Of a DNA stretch of 40,481 nt, positions 16,117-24,904 are shown piece after piece. The stretch comes from Cryobacterium shii (GTDB taxonomy: Bacteria > Actinomycetota > Actinomycetes > Actinomycetales > Microbacteriaceae). Numbering within the stretch: position 1 is the first letter of the stretch; every line of letters begins with the position of its first letter. The position numbers and the translations under genes were made by a program. The stretch lies in assembly GCF_004402595.1 (NCBI RefSeq), contig NZ_SOFY01000018.1, forward strand, positions 1 to 40,481. Reading direction: 5' to 3'. Under the pieces are notes generated by a model, which did not search any database, had not been told where the DNA came from, and saw only the letters and a program-made list of their open reading frames with translations.

Positions 16117-16536
16117 CGGATGCGCGGCAGCGCCGCCCGCATCCGTGCCCGTGCCTGCGCTCGTTGCCGTTGCCGTTCCCTTGCCCGCGGCCAGACGCCA
16201 GCGGGACCAGGGCCAGACGCCGTCCATCTCCACCTCGAGCGAGAAGCTGAGCAGCACCCGGATCACCACGATGGCGCCCAGCACCAGCACGCTCTGCGGG
16301 GTCGGATCGACGAGGATCGTGCGGATGATGTCGGCGATGATCAGCACCTCGAGGCCGAGCAGGATGGCCCGGCCGAGGTTGCGGCGCAGCCCGGTGTAGG
16401 CGCCCGGCCGGGTGTCGGCCCGCAGCACCGCCGGCACCGCGGCGATGACCGCGGCCGCACCACCGAGCACCATGATGGCCGCACCGGCAGCCTCGACGAC
16501 CCGGATGACCACGGCGATCACCTGCTCAAAGTCCAT
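16108..16536 (-). CDS. DUF1622 family membrane protein
   Basis: The 142-residue protein has three hydrophobic helices: about residues 15-38 (VVEAAGAAIMVLGGAAAVIA), 58-75 (LGRAILLGLEVLIIADII) and 82-102. Between them lies the conserved basic segment RRNLGRAILLGLE, the hallmark of DUF1622. No biochemical function is known to me for this family. The tail after SRWRLAAGKG is Ala/Gly/Thr-rich. The ATG at 16536 has GAGGAG 8 bases upstream. A TCGACA-N18-TATCGT promoter lies at 16597-16568. Confidence 0.85.
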   Translation of the reverse strand: MDFEQVIAVVIRVVEAAGAAIMVLGGAAAVIAAVPAVLRADTRPGAYTGLRRNLGRAILLGLEVLIIADIIRTILVDPTPQSVLVLGAIVVIRVLLSFSLEVEMDGVWPWSRWRLAAGKGTATATSAGTGTDAGGAAAHPLS

Positions 16537-16567
16537 CGGCCGCGCTCCTCGCTGTGTGGTTGTTGTG

Positions 16568-16597
16568 ACGATACCGCGCGCCGGTCGGGCCTGTCGA
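16568..16597 (-). promoter_or_regulatory. Promoter of the DUF1622 gene
   Basis: On the minus strand TCGACA (16597-16592), 18 bp, and TATCGT (16573-16568) resemble a housekeeping promoter. The leader would be about 25 bases and carries GAGGAG. Confidence 0.5.
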
Positions 16598-16940
16598 CAT
16601 CGGCGGCTGCCGATCCATCGCCCGGCAGCGACGGCGCAGCGCCGCCGCATCCGTCATGCCCGAACTCAAACGCCGCAACCGGGCCCGAGAGTCGCCGTCG
16701 CCACCCAGCGTCGCCGTCGGGACGGCGTCATTCGGCGCAATCGGCGACACTCGCCACGGGACGTCCGCACCGAACGGTGATTTTCGTCGCGGTGATGCCG
16801 GCAAAGCGGCGATTCGTTGCGAGAAGTCGCAAGAAAACACCGGCCAGCTCCCGATACTCTGGACGATGGCGCCGATGCTGGCGCCGCCGCACCATCACCA
16901 AAGCCGCGACCGCGGCACTCACGAAGGACGGGAGGTTCCC
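16598..16940. other. Intergenic region between divergent genes
   Basis: These 340 bases separate the divergent DUF1622 and DUF6421 genes. Reading frames here have mixed third-base composition and no ribosome sites, so I see no gene. GATACT near 16853 could be a -10 box for the DUF6421 gene, but no matching -35 is visible. GGGAGG (16930-16935) is its ribosome-binding site. Confidence 0.5.
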
Positions 16941-18320
16941 ATGTCGAATTATGTTGCGCAAGACGCACTGGTCGGAGAGCCCGAGGTTCTCGAGGATGTC
17001 GCCACCCACCCGGCCTGGCTCCGCCTCAAGTCCGCCGCCACGGCGCTCCAGGCCGGCCAGGTTCAGGACGGCTCGATCCCGAACGCCGACGCCCACACGG
17101 ATGCCGAGGCCCACGTCGACGTGATCATCGCGGCCATCGACGAACTCACGCCGCTGTTCCCGCACGACGCCGCCTACCTCGCGGCCTCGGTCCGGGACTT
17201 CGAGCGCTGGCGCAGCGAGGGCTTCGGCCTGCCGGACTTCTACGACTCCCTGATGGCGTTCCAGCCGCAGCAGCACCGGGCCGACGGCATCCGTCACCTG
17301 GTCGTGTTCCCGATGTACACGCAGAACGGCAGCTCGAACCGGCTGGTCGAGGCCGTGCTGATCGAGGTCATCTGGCCGGAATTCATCGACGAGCTGGAGC
17401 AGGAATACACCAACAAACTGTTCGTGCCGATTCGGTTCCTCGATTTCACGCCCGGCTACGACACCAACTCGGCCGTCCTGTTCCCCGAGACGGTCGCGAT
17501 GCGCGAGATTCCCACCTTCACCTGGGGTGCGATTTTCGCCGACCGCGAGGCTGCCCGGTTCCGCCGGGTCGTGCGCGCGGCCGCCGAGATCACGCGACTC
17601 GAACTGCCGGAGGACGCCGCCGCGCTGCTCGACGACCAGCACCTGACCGAGGAAATGTTCGTCATGTGGGACCTCATCCACGACCGCACGCACATGCGCG
17701 GCGACCTGCCGTTCGACCCGTTCATGATCAAGCAGCGGATGCCGTTCTTTCTCTACTCCCTCGAGGAGCTGCGCTGCGACCTGACCGCGTTCCGCGAATC
17801 GGTCACGATCGAACGGGACGAGAGCGCCAGCCCGGAGGCGCGCCGGCACGCGAAACTGGTGCAGTACGGCGTGATCTTCGACCGGATCTTCCGGTTCTCG
17901 ATCACCGGCAGCCGGGTGCGCAACTACGACGGCCTCGGAGGTCAACTGTTGTTCGCGTGGATGCATCAGCACCACGTGCTGCACTGGACCGACACGGCCC
18001 TCACCTTCGACTGGGACGGTGTCCCCGACGTGGTGATCGCGCTCGGCAAGCAGATCGACGACCTCTACTGGGCGTCGATCGACCGGCCGAAGAAGTCGCA
18101 CTGGCTGGCCGCCTACGACATGATCGCGAAGACCCTCACGCCCAACCCGGCGTCGCAGTGGTCCCGCGGTCTGCCGCTGGAGGTGCTCGCCGGCTCGCCG
18201 AAGGGGTACACCGACCTGGTCCTGGACGACGAGTTCCCGCTGTCGATGTTCTTCGAGGCGCTCGACAAGAAGATGAAGTCCGTGATCGAGTCGACGGCCG
18301 GGCTCACCGGGCGTGACTGA
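16941..18320 (+). CDS. DUF6421 family protein, possible metal site
   Basis: The 459-residue protein starts at ATG 16941 with GGGAGG upstream. I recognise it as the actinobacterial family called DUF6421, whose function is not known to me. No signal peptide or membrane segment is seen, so it should be cytoplasmic. Residues 247-251 read HDRTH, and 275-280 read EELRCD within SLEELRCDLTAFRE. The spacing of an H-x3-H helix followed by an acidic EExxxD helix recalls the zinc site of M49-type peptidases (HExxxH/EECRAE), but the match is partial and only suggestive. A second His cluster is at 342-348 (HQHHVLH). The last 8 bases overlap the start of a short-chain dehydrogenase, so the two are probably co-translated. 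Confidence 0.8.
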   Translation: MSNYVAQDALVGEPEVLEDVATHPAWLRLKSAATALQAGQVQDGSIPNADAHTDAEAHVDVIIAAIDELTPLFPHDAAYLAASVRDFERWRSEGFGLPDFYDSLMAFQPQQHRADGIRHLVVFPMYTQNGSSNRLVEAVLIEVIWPEFIDELEQEYTNKLFVPIRFLDFTPGYDTNSAVLFPETVAMREIPTFTWGAIFADREAARFRRVVRAAAEITRLELPEDAAALLDDQHLTEEMFVMWDLIHDRTHMRGDLPFDPFMIKQRMPFFLYSLEELRCDLTAFRESVTIERDESASPEARRHAKLVQYGVIFDRIFRFSITGSRVRNYDGLGGQLLFAWMHQHHVLHWTDTALTFDWDGVPDVVIALGKQIDDLYWASIDRPKKSHWLAAYDMIAKTLTPNPASQWSRGLPLEVLAGSPKGYTDLVLDDEFPLSMFFEALDKKMKSVIESTAGLTGRD

Positions 18321-19044
18321 CAGCATGGGCGCAACCGAGCGGCCGGCGCCCGACGCCGGCCGCTCGGTTGACGCCGCAAGCCGCGCCGCTGCTGGCCGCA
18401 CCGTGCTCATCGCCGGTGCGACCAGCGCGGCCGGTCGCGCGGTGGCGTCCGCACTGACGGATGCCGGCGCGCGCGTGATCGCGGTCGGCTCCAACGCCGA
18501 GCGCCTGCAGACGATGCAAAGTGACCTGCCCGGCCTGCTCACGTACCGCTGTGATCTCGCCGATTTCGCGGCCGTCACCGCCCTGGCCGACGCCGTTCGG
18601 GCCGACGCCGGCCCGATCGACGGCCTGATCCACCTCGTCGGCGGCTGGCGCGGCGGCGGCGGCCTGGTCGGCCAGACCGACGCGGACTGGGACTTCCTGC
18701 ACGCCCACGTCGTCACCACCCTGCGCAACACCACCCGCGCCTTCAACGACGACCTGCTCGCCTCCCCGGCCGGCCGGCTGGCGATCGTCTCGTCGGTGTC
18801 GGTCGACAAACCGGCCCCCGGCGGCGCGAACTATGCCGCAGCGAAGGCCGCGGCCGAGACCTGGACCCGCGCGGTCGGCCAGGGCTTCGCGAAGGCGGGC
18901 ACGGATGCCGCGGCGGTCATCTTCGTCGTGCGGGCCCTCGACGGGCTCGAAGGCCGGCTCGCGGCCGCGGTCGCGGGCCTCTGGGACGTGCCGGCGGCAT
19001 CCGTCAACAACACCCGGGTTCTCCTGGCCCCGCCCGCCGCCTGA
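18313..19044 (+). CDS. Short-chain dehydrogenase/reductase coupled to DUF6421
   Basis: The 243-residue protein starts at GTG 18313 (ATG 18325 is possible) inside the end of the DUF6421 gene. The cofactor loop is GATSAAGRA, lacking one glycine of the classical TGxxxGxG. LVGG replaces NNAG, and the catalytic region keeps Ser (IVSSVS) and YAAAK. It is therefore probably an active but atypical SDR. The first 25 residues are a low-complexity extension. The overlap with the DUF6421 gene suggests a shared pathway; the substrate is unknown. Confidence 0.85.
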   Translation: MTDSMGATERPAPDAGRSVDAASRAAAGRTVLIAGATSAAGRAVASALTDAGARVIAVGSNAERLQTMQSDLPGLLTYRCDLADFAAVTALADAVRADAGPIDGLIHLVGGWRGGGGLVGQTDADWDFLHAHVVTTLRNTTRAFNDDLLASPAGRLAIVSSVSVDKPAPGGANYAAAKAAAETWTRAVGQGFAKAGTDAAAVIFVVRALDGLEGRLAAAVAGLWDVPAASVNNTRVLLAPPAA

Positions 19045-19104
19045 CCGGTCGCCGGCAGTCCGCGGCGCGCTAACGTGGTGCGCACAGGCGACGGAGGGGC
19101 GGGC

Positions 19105-19989
19105 ATGCTCGAGATCAGGGGTGTGACCAAGCGGTACGGCACCCGAATGGTGCTGACCGACCTGAGTTTCGGCGTCGGAGGCGGCCGGCTGACCGGCTTC
19201 GTCGGCGCCAACGGAGCCGGCAAGACCACCACCATGCGCATCATCGTGGGCGTGCTCTCCGCCGACTCCGGCACCGTCCTCCGGGACGGCGTCCCGCTCA
19301 GCGTCGACGACCGCCGCCGCTTCGGCTACATGCCCGAGGAGCGAGGCCTCTACCCGAAGATGAAGGTCGGTGAGCAACTCGTCTACCTGGCCCGCCTGCA
19401 CGGGCTGAGCCCGGCATCCGCCCGCCGCAACACCGCCGAACTGCTCGAGCGCCTCGGCCTCGGCGAGCGCGCCGGCGACCTCGTGCAGTCCCTGTCGCTG
19501 GGCAACCAGCAGCGCGCCCAGATCGCGGCCGCCCTCGTGCACGACCCCGAGTTCCTGGTGCTCGACGAGCCGTTCTCCGGCCTCGACCCGATCGCGGTGG
19601 AGGCGGTCATGGAGGTGCTCGCAGGCTTCGCCGCGCAGGGCGCGCCGGTGCTGTTCTCCTCGCACCAGCTCGACATCGTCGAACGCCTCTGCGACGACCT
19701 CGTGATCATCGCCGACGGGGAGATCCGCGCGAACGGCTCCCGGGATGAGCTGCGCGAGCGTCACAGCAGCCTCCGCTTCGAGCTGCGCTGCGCCGGGGAT
19801 GCCGGCTGGGTCCGGAACGTGCCCGGCATCACGGTGATCGACCTCGACGGCGGCCTCGCCGTGTTCGAAGCCGACACGGATGCCGCCAGCCAGGCCGTGC
19901 TGCGGCTGGCCGTCGAGCGCGGACCGGTGGTCTCCTTCAGCCGACAGCGACCCAGCCTCGCCGCGATCTTCAAGGAGGTCGCGCAGTGA
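19105..19989 (+). CDS. ABC transporter ATP-binding protein
   Basis: The 294-residue ATPase has Walker A GANGAGKTTT (34-43), the Q-loop region MPEERGLYP, a signature LSLGNQQR and Walker B FLVLDEPFSGLDP. A H-loop SSHQLD follows, then a C-terminal DUF4162-like domain. The LSLGNQQ signature and PEERGLYP loop are typical of NatA-type exporters. ATG 19105 is preceded by GGAGGGG, and a possible -10 box TAACGT lies at 19071-19076. The stop overlaps the start of the permease at 19986 (GTGA), so the two form one exporter. Sodium or drug export would be the family guess; the substrate is not shown by the sequence. Confidence 0.92.
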   Translation: MLEIRGVTKRYGTRMVLTDLSFGVGGGRLTGFVGANGAGKTTTMRIIVGVLSADSGTVLRDGVPLSVDDRRRFGYMPEERGLYPKMKVGEQLVYLARLHGLSPASARRNTAELLERLGLGERAGDLVQSLSLGNQQRAQIAAALVHDPEFLVLDEPFSGLDPIAVEAVMEVLAGFAAQGAPVLFSSHQLDIVERLCDDLVIIADGEIRANGSRDELRERHSSLRFELRCAGDAGWVRNVPGITVIDLDGGLAVFEADTDAASQAVLRLAVERGPVVSFSRQRPSLAAIFKEVAQ

Positions 19990-21119
19990 GACCCGCCCGC
20001 ACCACCGACGGGGTGCGCGCCCGCCCCCGGCATCCGGCGCCCGGCTTCGGCCGGAGCGTCTGGCTGGTCGCCACCCGCGAGATCGTCGCCCGGCTGCGCA
20101 GCAAGGCGTTCCTGATCTCGACCGGCATCCTGCTGCTCATCTCGATCGGCTCCGTCGTCGCCGGGGGCATCGCGAGCCAGAACCAGGCCCATCCGAAGGT
20201 GGCGGTGGTGGGGGCGGCCGGCCGGCTGGTGGAGCTAACCGAAGCCTTCACGGCCGTGAAGGCCGACGACGTCGCCGCGGCCGAGGCGCTGGTGCGCGCC
20301 GGAACGGTCTCCGCTGCCGTCGTCCCCGCCACCGGGGACACCTCACCGCTCGACGTCCGCGTCATCGCCCTCGACTCCGCCCCGCTGGTGCTGCTGGGCG
20401 CCCTGAGCGTGAGCCCGCCGGTGAGCCTGCTCGAGCCGTCCCCGCAGAGCGGCGGCCTGGCCTACCTGGTGGCCATCGGATTCGGGCTGGTCTTCTTCAT
20501 GTCGGCGATCACGTTCGGCTCGACCATCGCGCAGAGCGTGGTGGAGGAGAAGCAGACCCGCGTGGTGGAGATCCTGATGACGACCATCCCGGTGCGGGCG
20601 CTGCTCGGCGGCAAGATCGTCGGCAATAGCGTGATGGCGTTCGGGCAGATCGTCATGATCGGGGCCCTGGTGGCGATCGGCATGGCCGCGACCGGCCAGA
20701 GCGGGCTGCTGGGCGCGATCGGTCCGTCGATCGCCCTGTTCGCGGTGTTCTTCGCGTTCGGCTTCGTGATGCTCGCCGCACTCTTCGCCGCCACCGCGTC
20801 GATGGTGTCCCGTCAGGAGGACGTCGGGTCGGCCACCTCCCCCGTGCTGGTGCTCGTGATGATCCCCTACTTCCTGGTCATCTTCTTCAACGACAACCCC
20901 ACGGTGCTCGCGATCATGTCGTACATCCCGTTCTCGGCTCCGGTCGGCATGCCGATGCGCCTCTTCCTGGGCACGGCCGCGTGGTGGGAGCCGCTGGCCT
21001 CCCTGGCCATCCTGCTCGCCGCGACGCTAATGGTCATCCTGCTCGGCTCCCGCATCTACGCGAACTCCCTGCTCCGGATGGGCGCCCGGGTCACCTTCCG
21101 CCAGGCCCTCCGCGGCTAG
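19986..21119 (+). CDS. ABC-2 type transporter permease
   Basis: The 377-residue membrane subunit starts at GTG 19986 within the ATPase stop. One transmembrane helix (about 36-58) is followed by an extracytoplasmic region of about 115 residues. Five further helices follow, from about residue 155 to 365. The segment SVVEEKQTRVVEILMTTIPVRALLGGKIVG is the cytoplasmic coupling region of NatB/ABC-2 permeases. It pairs with the preceding ATPase. A family B palindrome begins 8 bases after the stop. Confidence 0.9.
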   Translation: MRPARTTDGVRARPRHPAPGFGRSVWLVATREIVARLRSKAFLISTGILLLISIGSVVAGGIASQNQAHPKVAVVGAAGRLVELTEAFTAVKADDVAAAEALVRAGTVSAAVVPATGDTSPLDVRVIALDSAPLVLLGALSVSPPVSLLEPSPQSGGLAYLVAIGFGLVFFMSAITFGSTIAQSVVEEKQTRVVEILMTTIPVRALLGGKIVGNSVMAFGQIVMIGALVAIGMAATGQSGLLGAIGPSIALFAVFFAFGFVMLAALFAATASMVSRQEDVGSATSPVLVLVMIPYFLVIFFNDNPTVLAIMSYIPFSAPVGMPMRLFLGTAAWWEPLASLAILLAATLMVILLGSRIYANSLLRMGARVTFRQALRG

Positions 21120-21127
21120 CCCTAACC

Positions 21128-21204
21128 AATTCGACGGAAATTTTGCTCCCCCAAGCCGGTTTCGGCCCGAAATCGGCCGTTTGACGCAAAATCTCCGTCG
21201 AATT
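21128..21204. repeat. Family B long inverted repeat, copy 1
   Basis: The 19-bp arms at 21128-21146 (AATTCGACGGAAATTTTGC) and 21186-21204 pair with one mismatch around a 39-base loop. The loop, read on the minus strand, resembles that of copy 2 at 26073-26155. It starts 8 bases after the permease stop, and its A/T-rich arms stand out from the surrounding GC-rich DNA. Confidence 0.85.
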
Positions 21205-21255
21205 CGCACGACGCCCGCACAGAAGCGGAACAGCCCGATGCGCAAAGATGGAGGG

Positions 21256-22323
21256 GTGACTCAACTCCATGACCTTTCTTCGCGCGGGTTCGCCTCCGAC
21301 AACTACTCCGGGGTCCACCCCGAGATTCTCGATGCGATCGTGTCCGCCAACGGTGCGCACCAGATCGCCTACGGCGAGGACGTCTATACCGCCCGGCTGC
21401 AGCAGGTGTTTGCCGAACACTTCGGCGCGGGCGTCGAAGCATTCCCGGTCTTCAACGGTACCGGCGCGAACGTGATCGGCCTGCAGTCGATGCTGCCGCG
21501 CTGGGGCGCCGTGATCTGCGCGTCGACCGCCCACATCAACACGGATGAAGCGGGCGCCCCCGAAAAGGTGGCCGGCATCAAGCTCCTCACCGTCGACACC
21601 CCGGACGGCAAGCTCACCCCCGCGCTGATCGACCAGCAGGCCTGGGGCTGGGGCGACGAGCACCGGGCGCAGCCGCTGGTCGTGTCGATCACCCAGACCA
21701 CCGAGCTCGGCACCGCCTACACCGTGGAGGAGGTGCGGGCCATCGCCGACCACGCGCACGCCAACGGGATGAAACTGCACATGGACGGCGCCCGCCTCTC
21801 CAACGCCGCAGCCTCGCTGGGACTGCCGTTCCGCGCCTTCACCCGCGACGCCGGCGTCGACGTGCTCAGCTTCGGCGGCACGAAGAACGGCATGATGTAC
21901 GGCGAGTGCGTCGTGGTGCTGAACCCCGAGGCATCCGCCGGCCTGATCTACCTGCGAAAACTGAACATGCAGCTCGCCTCGAAGATGCGTTTCATCTCGG
22001 CCCAGCTGATCGCGCTGCTCGGCGGCGACCTCTGGCTGCGCAACGCCGGCCACGCCAACGCCATGGCCAAGCGGCTGCGCACCGCCCTCGAGGCCGGGAT
22101 CGCCGACAGGTCCGTCACCGGAGTGACGTTCACCCAGGCCACCCAGGCCAACGCCATCTTCGCGGTGCTGCCGCCGGGGGTGGCCGACCGCCTGCGCGGT
22201 TCGTTCCGTTTCTACGACTGGGACCCGGCCACCAATGAGGTGCGCTGGATGTGCGGCTACGACACCGAGGAAGCCGACATCGACGCCTTCGTCGTGGCCC
22301 TGATCAGAGAGCTGGCCGTCTGA
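21256..22323 (+). CDS. ltaE: Low-specificity L-threonine aldolase-like PLP enzyme
   Basis: This fold-type I PLP enzyme (355 residues from GTG 21256) should cleave L-threonine or allo-threonine to glycine and acetaldehyde, or act on a related beta-hydroxy amino acid. Seen are RGFASDNYSGVHPEIL at the start, PVFNGTGANVIGL, the PLP Asp in MDGARLSNAA and the Schiff-base lysine in SFGGTKNG. An alternative ATG at 21238 adds six residues. The GTG is preferred because AAAGAT-N6-GTG fits the leaderless pattern and the added codons are poor. Its stop TGA overlaps the next start (TGATG), so it is coupled to the acyl-CoA ligase. Confidence 0.88.
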   Translation: MTQLHDLSSRGFASDNYSGVHPEILDAIVSANGAHQIAYGEDVYTARLQQVFAEHFGAGVEAFPVFNGTGANVIGLQSMLPRWGAVICASTAHINTDEAGAPEKVAGIKLLTVDTPDGKLTPALIDQQAWGWGDEHRAQPLVVSITQTTELGTAYTVEEVRAIADHAHANGMKLHMDGARLSNAAASLGLPFRAFTRDAGVDVLSFGGTKNGMMYGECVVVLNPEASAGLIYLRKLNMQLASKMRFISAQLIALLGGDLWLRNAGHANAMAKRLRTALEAGIADRSVTGVTFTQATQANAIFAVLPPGVADRLRGSFRFYDWDPATNEVRWMCGYDTEEADIDAFVVALIRELAV

Positions 22324-24014
22324 TGAACGTTTTCGAGAACAAGCCCTGGCTCGGCTCCTACGCCTCGGGCGTACCGAGCACCATCACCGAGCCGACCGAG
22401 ACGCTCTCCGACATGATCGAGATGTCCGCGCACCACTTCCGCGAGAACGTGGCCCTCGATTTCTTCGGCGCCACGACCACGTATGCGCAGCTCGGCGAGC
22501 AGATTTCGCGGGTGGCCAACGGGCTGCTCCGGCTCGGCGTCAAGCCCGGCGACCGGGTGGCGCTCGTGCTGCCGAACTGCCCGCAGCACGTCGTCGCGTT
22601 CTACGCCGCGCTGCGCCTGGGCGCGGTCGTCGTCGAGCACAACCCGCTCTACACCGAACGCGAGCTGCGGCACCAGTTCGAGGACCACGGCGCCACCCTG
22701 GCCATCGTCTGGGACAAGGTCTACCAGACCGTGTCCGACTTCCCCGCCGACATGGGCCTGCGCACCGTGGTCGCCGTCGACCTGACGGATGCGATGCCCC
22801 TCTCCAAGCGTTTCCTCCTGCGCCTGCCCGTGGCCAAGGCCCGCGAGTCCCGCGACGCGCTCACCGCCGGCCCGCTGCGCAAGGGCGCGCTGACCTGGCG
22901 TTCGCTGGTGGATTCACGGAAGCTCCGCCACAACCACCCGCGCCCGCAGATCACCGACACGGCCGTTCTGCAGTACACCAGCGGCACCACCGGCACCCCG
23001 AAGGGCGCCATTCTCAGCCACTTCAACCTGCGCGCGAACGCGCTGCAGGGCGAGGCGTGGGTGCCCGGGCTGCACCGGGGCGAAGAGGTCTTCTACGCCG
23101 TGCTGCCCATGTTCCACGCCTACGGCCTGACTCTGTGCCTCACCTACGCGATGGCCACCGGCGCCCGGCTGGTGCTGTTCCCCAAGTTCGACGAGAAGCT
23201 GCTGCTCGATGCGGCCCGCCGCACCCCGCCCACGTTCATGCCGGCGGTCCCGCCGATCTACGACCGGCTGATGCGCGCCGCGGAGAAGAAGAACGTGAGC
23301 CTGCGCAGCATCCGTTTCGCCATTTCGGGCGCGATGAGCCTGCCGGTGTCGATCGTGGAGCGCTGGGAGAAGGCGACCGGCGGACTGCTGGTCGAGGGCT
23401 ACGGCGTGACCGAGGCCTCCCCGATCGCCGTCGGCAACCCGATGGGCCCGACAAGGCGTCCCGGCACGGTGGGCGTGCCGTTCCCGAGCACGGAGATCCG
23501 GGTGATCGACCCGGCGGACCCGACCGTCGACCGCGGCATCGAGGAGGAGGGCGAGCTGCTCATCCGCGGCCCGCAGGTCTTCTCCGGCTACTGGGACCAG
23601 CCGAGCGAAACGGCCAAGGTGCTGCTCGAGGGCGGCTGGCTGCGCACCGGCGACATCGTGCGCGTCTCGGCCGATGGGTTCATCACGGTCGTCGACCGCA
23701 TCAAGGAGCTCATCATCACCGGAGGCTTCAACGTGTCGCCGTCGGAGGTGGAGGCGGCCCTTCTGTCGCACCCGGACGTCGCCGACGCCGCCGCCGTCGG
23801 GCTGCCCAGCGCGAACGGGGGCGAGGATGTCGTCGCCGTCGTCGTCCTGGCGGAGGGGACCAGCCTCGATGTCGAGGCCCTGCGCACCCATTGCCGCACC
23901 CGGCTCTCGGCCTACAAGGTGCCCCGCCGGATCGTGCAGGTCGACGAGCTCCCCCGCTCCCTGATCGGCAAGGTGCTCCGCCGCGAGGTGCGCAACGGAC
24001 TCACCGAGCAGTAG
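22323..24014 (+). CDS. fadD: Long-chain fatty acid-CoA ligase
   Basis: The 563-residue ANL-superfamily enzyme activates a carboxylate with ATP and CoA. The phosphate-binding YTSGTTGTPKG lies at about 218-228, followed by a PMFHAYG region, VEGYGVTEASP, WLRTGDI (the ribose-binding Asp), the hinge DRIKELIITGGFNVSP and the C-terminal catalytic lysine in SLIGKVLRRE. The length and HNPLYTERELRHQ stretch fit FadD-like medium/long-chain ligases. Chain length is not determined. The ATG overlaps the ltaE stop. No beta-oxidation genes are adjacent. Confidence 0.9.
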   Translation: MNVFENKPWLGSYASGVPSTITEPTETLSDMIEMSAHHFRENVALDFFGATTTYAQLGEQISRVANGLLRLGVKPGDRVALVLPNCPQHVVAFYAALRLGAVVVEHNPLYTERELRHQFEDHGATLAIVWDKVYQTVSDFPADMGLRTVVAVDLTDAMPLSKRFLLRLPVAKARESRDALTAGPLRKGALTWRSLVDSRKLRHNHPRPQITDTAVLQYTSGTTGTPKGAILSHFNLRANALQGEAWVPGLHRGEEVFYAVLPMFHAYGLTLCLTYAMATGARLVLFPKFDEKLLLDAARRTPPTFMPAVPPIYDRLMRAAEKKNVSLRSIRFAISGAMSLPVSIVERWEKATGGLLVEGYGVTEASPIAVGNPMGPTRRPGTVGVPFPSTEIRVIDPADPTVDRGIEEEGELLIRGPQVFSGYWDQPSETAKVLLEGGWLRTGDIVRVSADGFITVVDRIKELIITGGFNVSPSEVEAALLSHPDVADAAAVGLPSANGGEDVVAVVVLAEGTSLDVEALRTHCRTRLSAYKVPRRIVQVDELPRSLIGKVLRREVRNGLTEQ

Positions 24015-24154
24015 CCCCGCCCGCACCGCGCCCCTCCTGGGAGAGGTTCGGCGAGCACGCGGTCCTGAGCGATGCCGCGGAATAGATCCCGGCGCCCCGC
24101 GTTGAAGTGGATGGGTCAGCGTTGCCCCTCCACTCTCCACCGAAAGACGGCTCC

Positions 24155-24748
24155 ATGACCCTCATCACCGACACCATCAGCCGCGCCGCCGACACGGCGT
24201 CGCCCATCCTGCCCGTCCTCTCGGCCCGCTGGAGCCCGCGCGGCTTCGACCCGGCCGCCCTGGTCGACGAAGACACCCTGACCACCGTGTTCGAGGCCGC
24301 CCGGTGGGCTCCGTCGGCCAGCAACATCCAGCCGGCCCGCTTCATCGTCGCCCGGCGCGGGTCCGACAGCTTCGCCAGGATCCACGCCACCCTGATGGGA
24401 TTCAACAAGGCCTGGGCGGATGCCGCATCCGTGCTGATCGTGAACGTCGCCACCCTGCCGGTCGGCGAGGAGCGCGCCAACCCGTGGGCCCGCTACGACC
24501 TCGGCCAGGCGGTCGCGCACCTGACGATCCAGGCGCAGCACGAGGGCTTGCACACCCACCAGCTCGGCGGATTCGACGGGCCGGCGCTGGCCCTCTCCTT
24601 CGGCCTGGCCGAGAACCAGGCCGTCGTGTCCGTGACCGCGCTGGGCATGCTCGGCGACGTCGGCCTGCTCTCCCCCGAGCTGCAGGAGCGCGAATCCGCC
24701 CCCCGCACCCGCAAACCCCTCGCCGAGCTGCTCCTCGTCAACGACTGA
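24155..24748 (+). CDS. Nitroreductase family protein
   Basis: The 197-residue FMN-dependent oxidoreductase shows the family start LSARWSPRGFDP and AARWAPSASNIQPARFIV, where Arg, Ser and Asn contact FMN. DLGQAVAHLTIQAQHEGLHTHQLGGFD and a C-terminal RKPLAELL follow. Substrates for the family include nitroaromatics, quinones and flavins; none can be chosen here. A weak AAAGACGG lies before ATG 24155. The gene is convergent with the zinc dehydrogenase at 24905. A family A palindrome and a strong hairpin lie between them. Confidence 0.87.
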   Translation: MTLITDTISRAADTASPILPVLSARWSPRGFDPAALVDEDTLTTVFEAARWAPSASNIQPARFIVARRGSDSFARIHATLMGFNKAWADAASVLIVNVATLPVGEERANPWARYDLGQAVAHLTIQAQHEGLHTHQLGGFDGPALALSFGLAENQAVVSVTALGMLGDVGLLSPELQERESAPRTRKPLAELLLVND

Positions 24749-24767
24749 CCCCTGCTGGCTGCACCAA

Positions 24768-24827
24768 AGTGCCCGTTCCGGTCGAGAGTGCCCGCTACGC
24801 CGGCAACTCTCGACCGGAACGGGCACT
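24768..24827. repeat. Family A long inverted repeat, copy 2
   Basis: Perfect 22-bp arms at 24768-24789 and 24806-24827 (core TTCCGGTCGAGAGT) enclose a 16-base loop. AGTGCCCG occurs twice on the left (24768 and 24787), and either copy can pair with CGGGCACT at 24820. It starts 20 bases past the nitroreductase stop. Confidence 0.9.
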
Positions 24828-24847
24828 CTCGCCGCATCCGCTCGCGC

Positions 24848-24882
24848 GAAGGGCCCCCTCACGACTCGTGAGGGGGCCCTTC
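24848..24882. terminator. Strong bidirectional hairpin between convergent genes
   Basis: GAAGGGCCCCCTCAC (24848-24862) and GTGAGGGGGCCCTTC (24868-24882) form a perfect 15-bp stem with a 5-base loop. It lies between the nitroreductase and the zinc dehydrogenase, 23 bases past the stop of the latter. No long T-tract follows, as is common in actinobacteria. Confidence 0.85.
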
Positions 24883-24904
24883 ACCTGTGCCGAAGGCGCG
24901 CCGG

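Noticed and set aside
16576..16600. GCCTGTCGACATCG shared with the palindrome near 128
   Set aside because: A 14-base match in GC-rich DNA of this length is expected by chance, and the surrounding structure is not shared.
16656..16940. In-frame upstream extension of the DUF6421 gene
   Set aside because: Third-base composition is poor, and GGGAGG directly before ATG 16941 marks the start.
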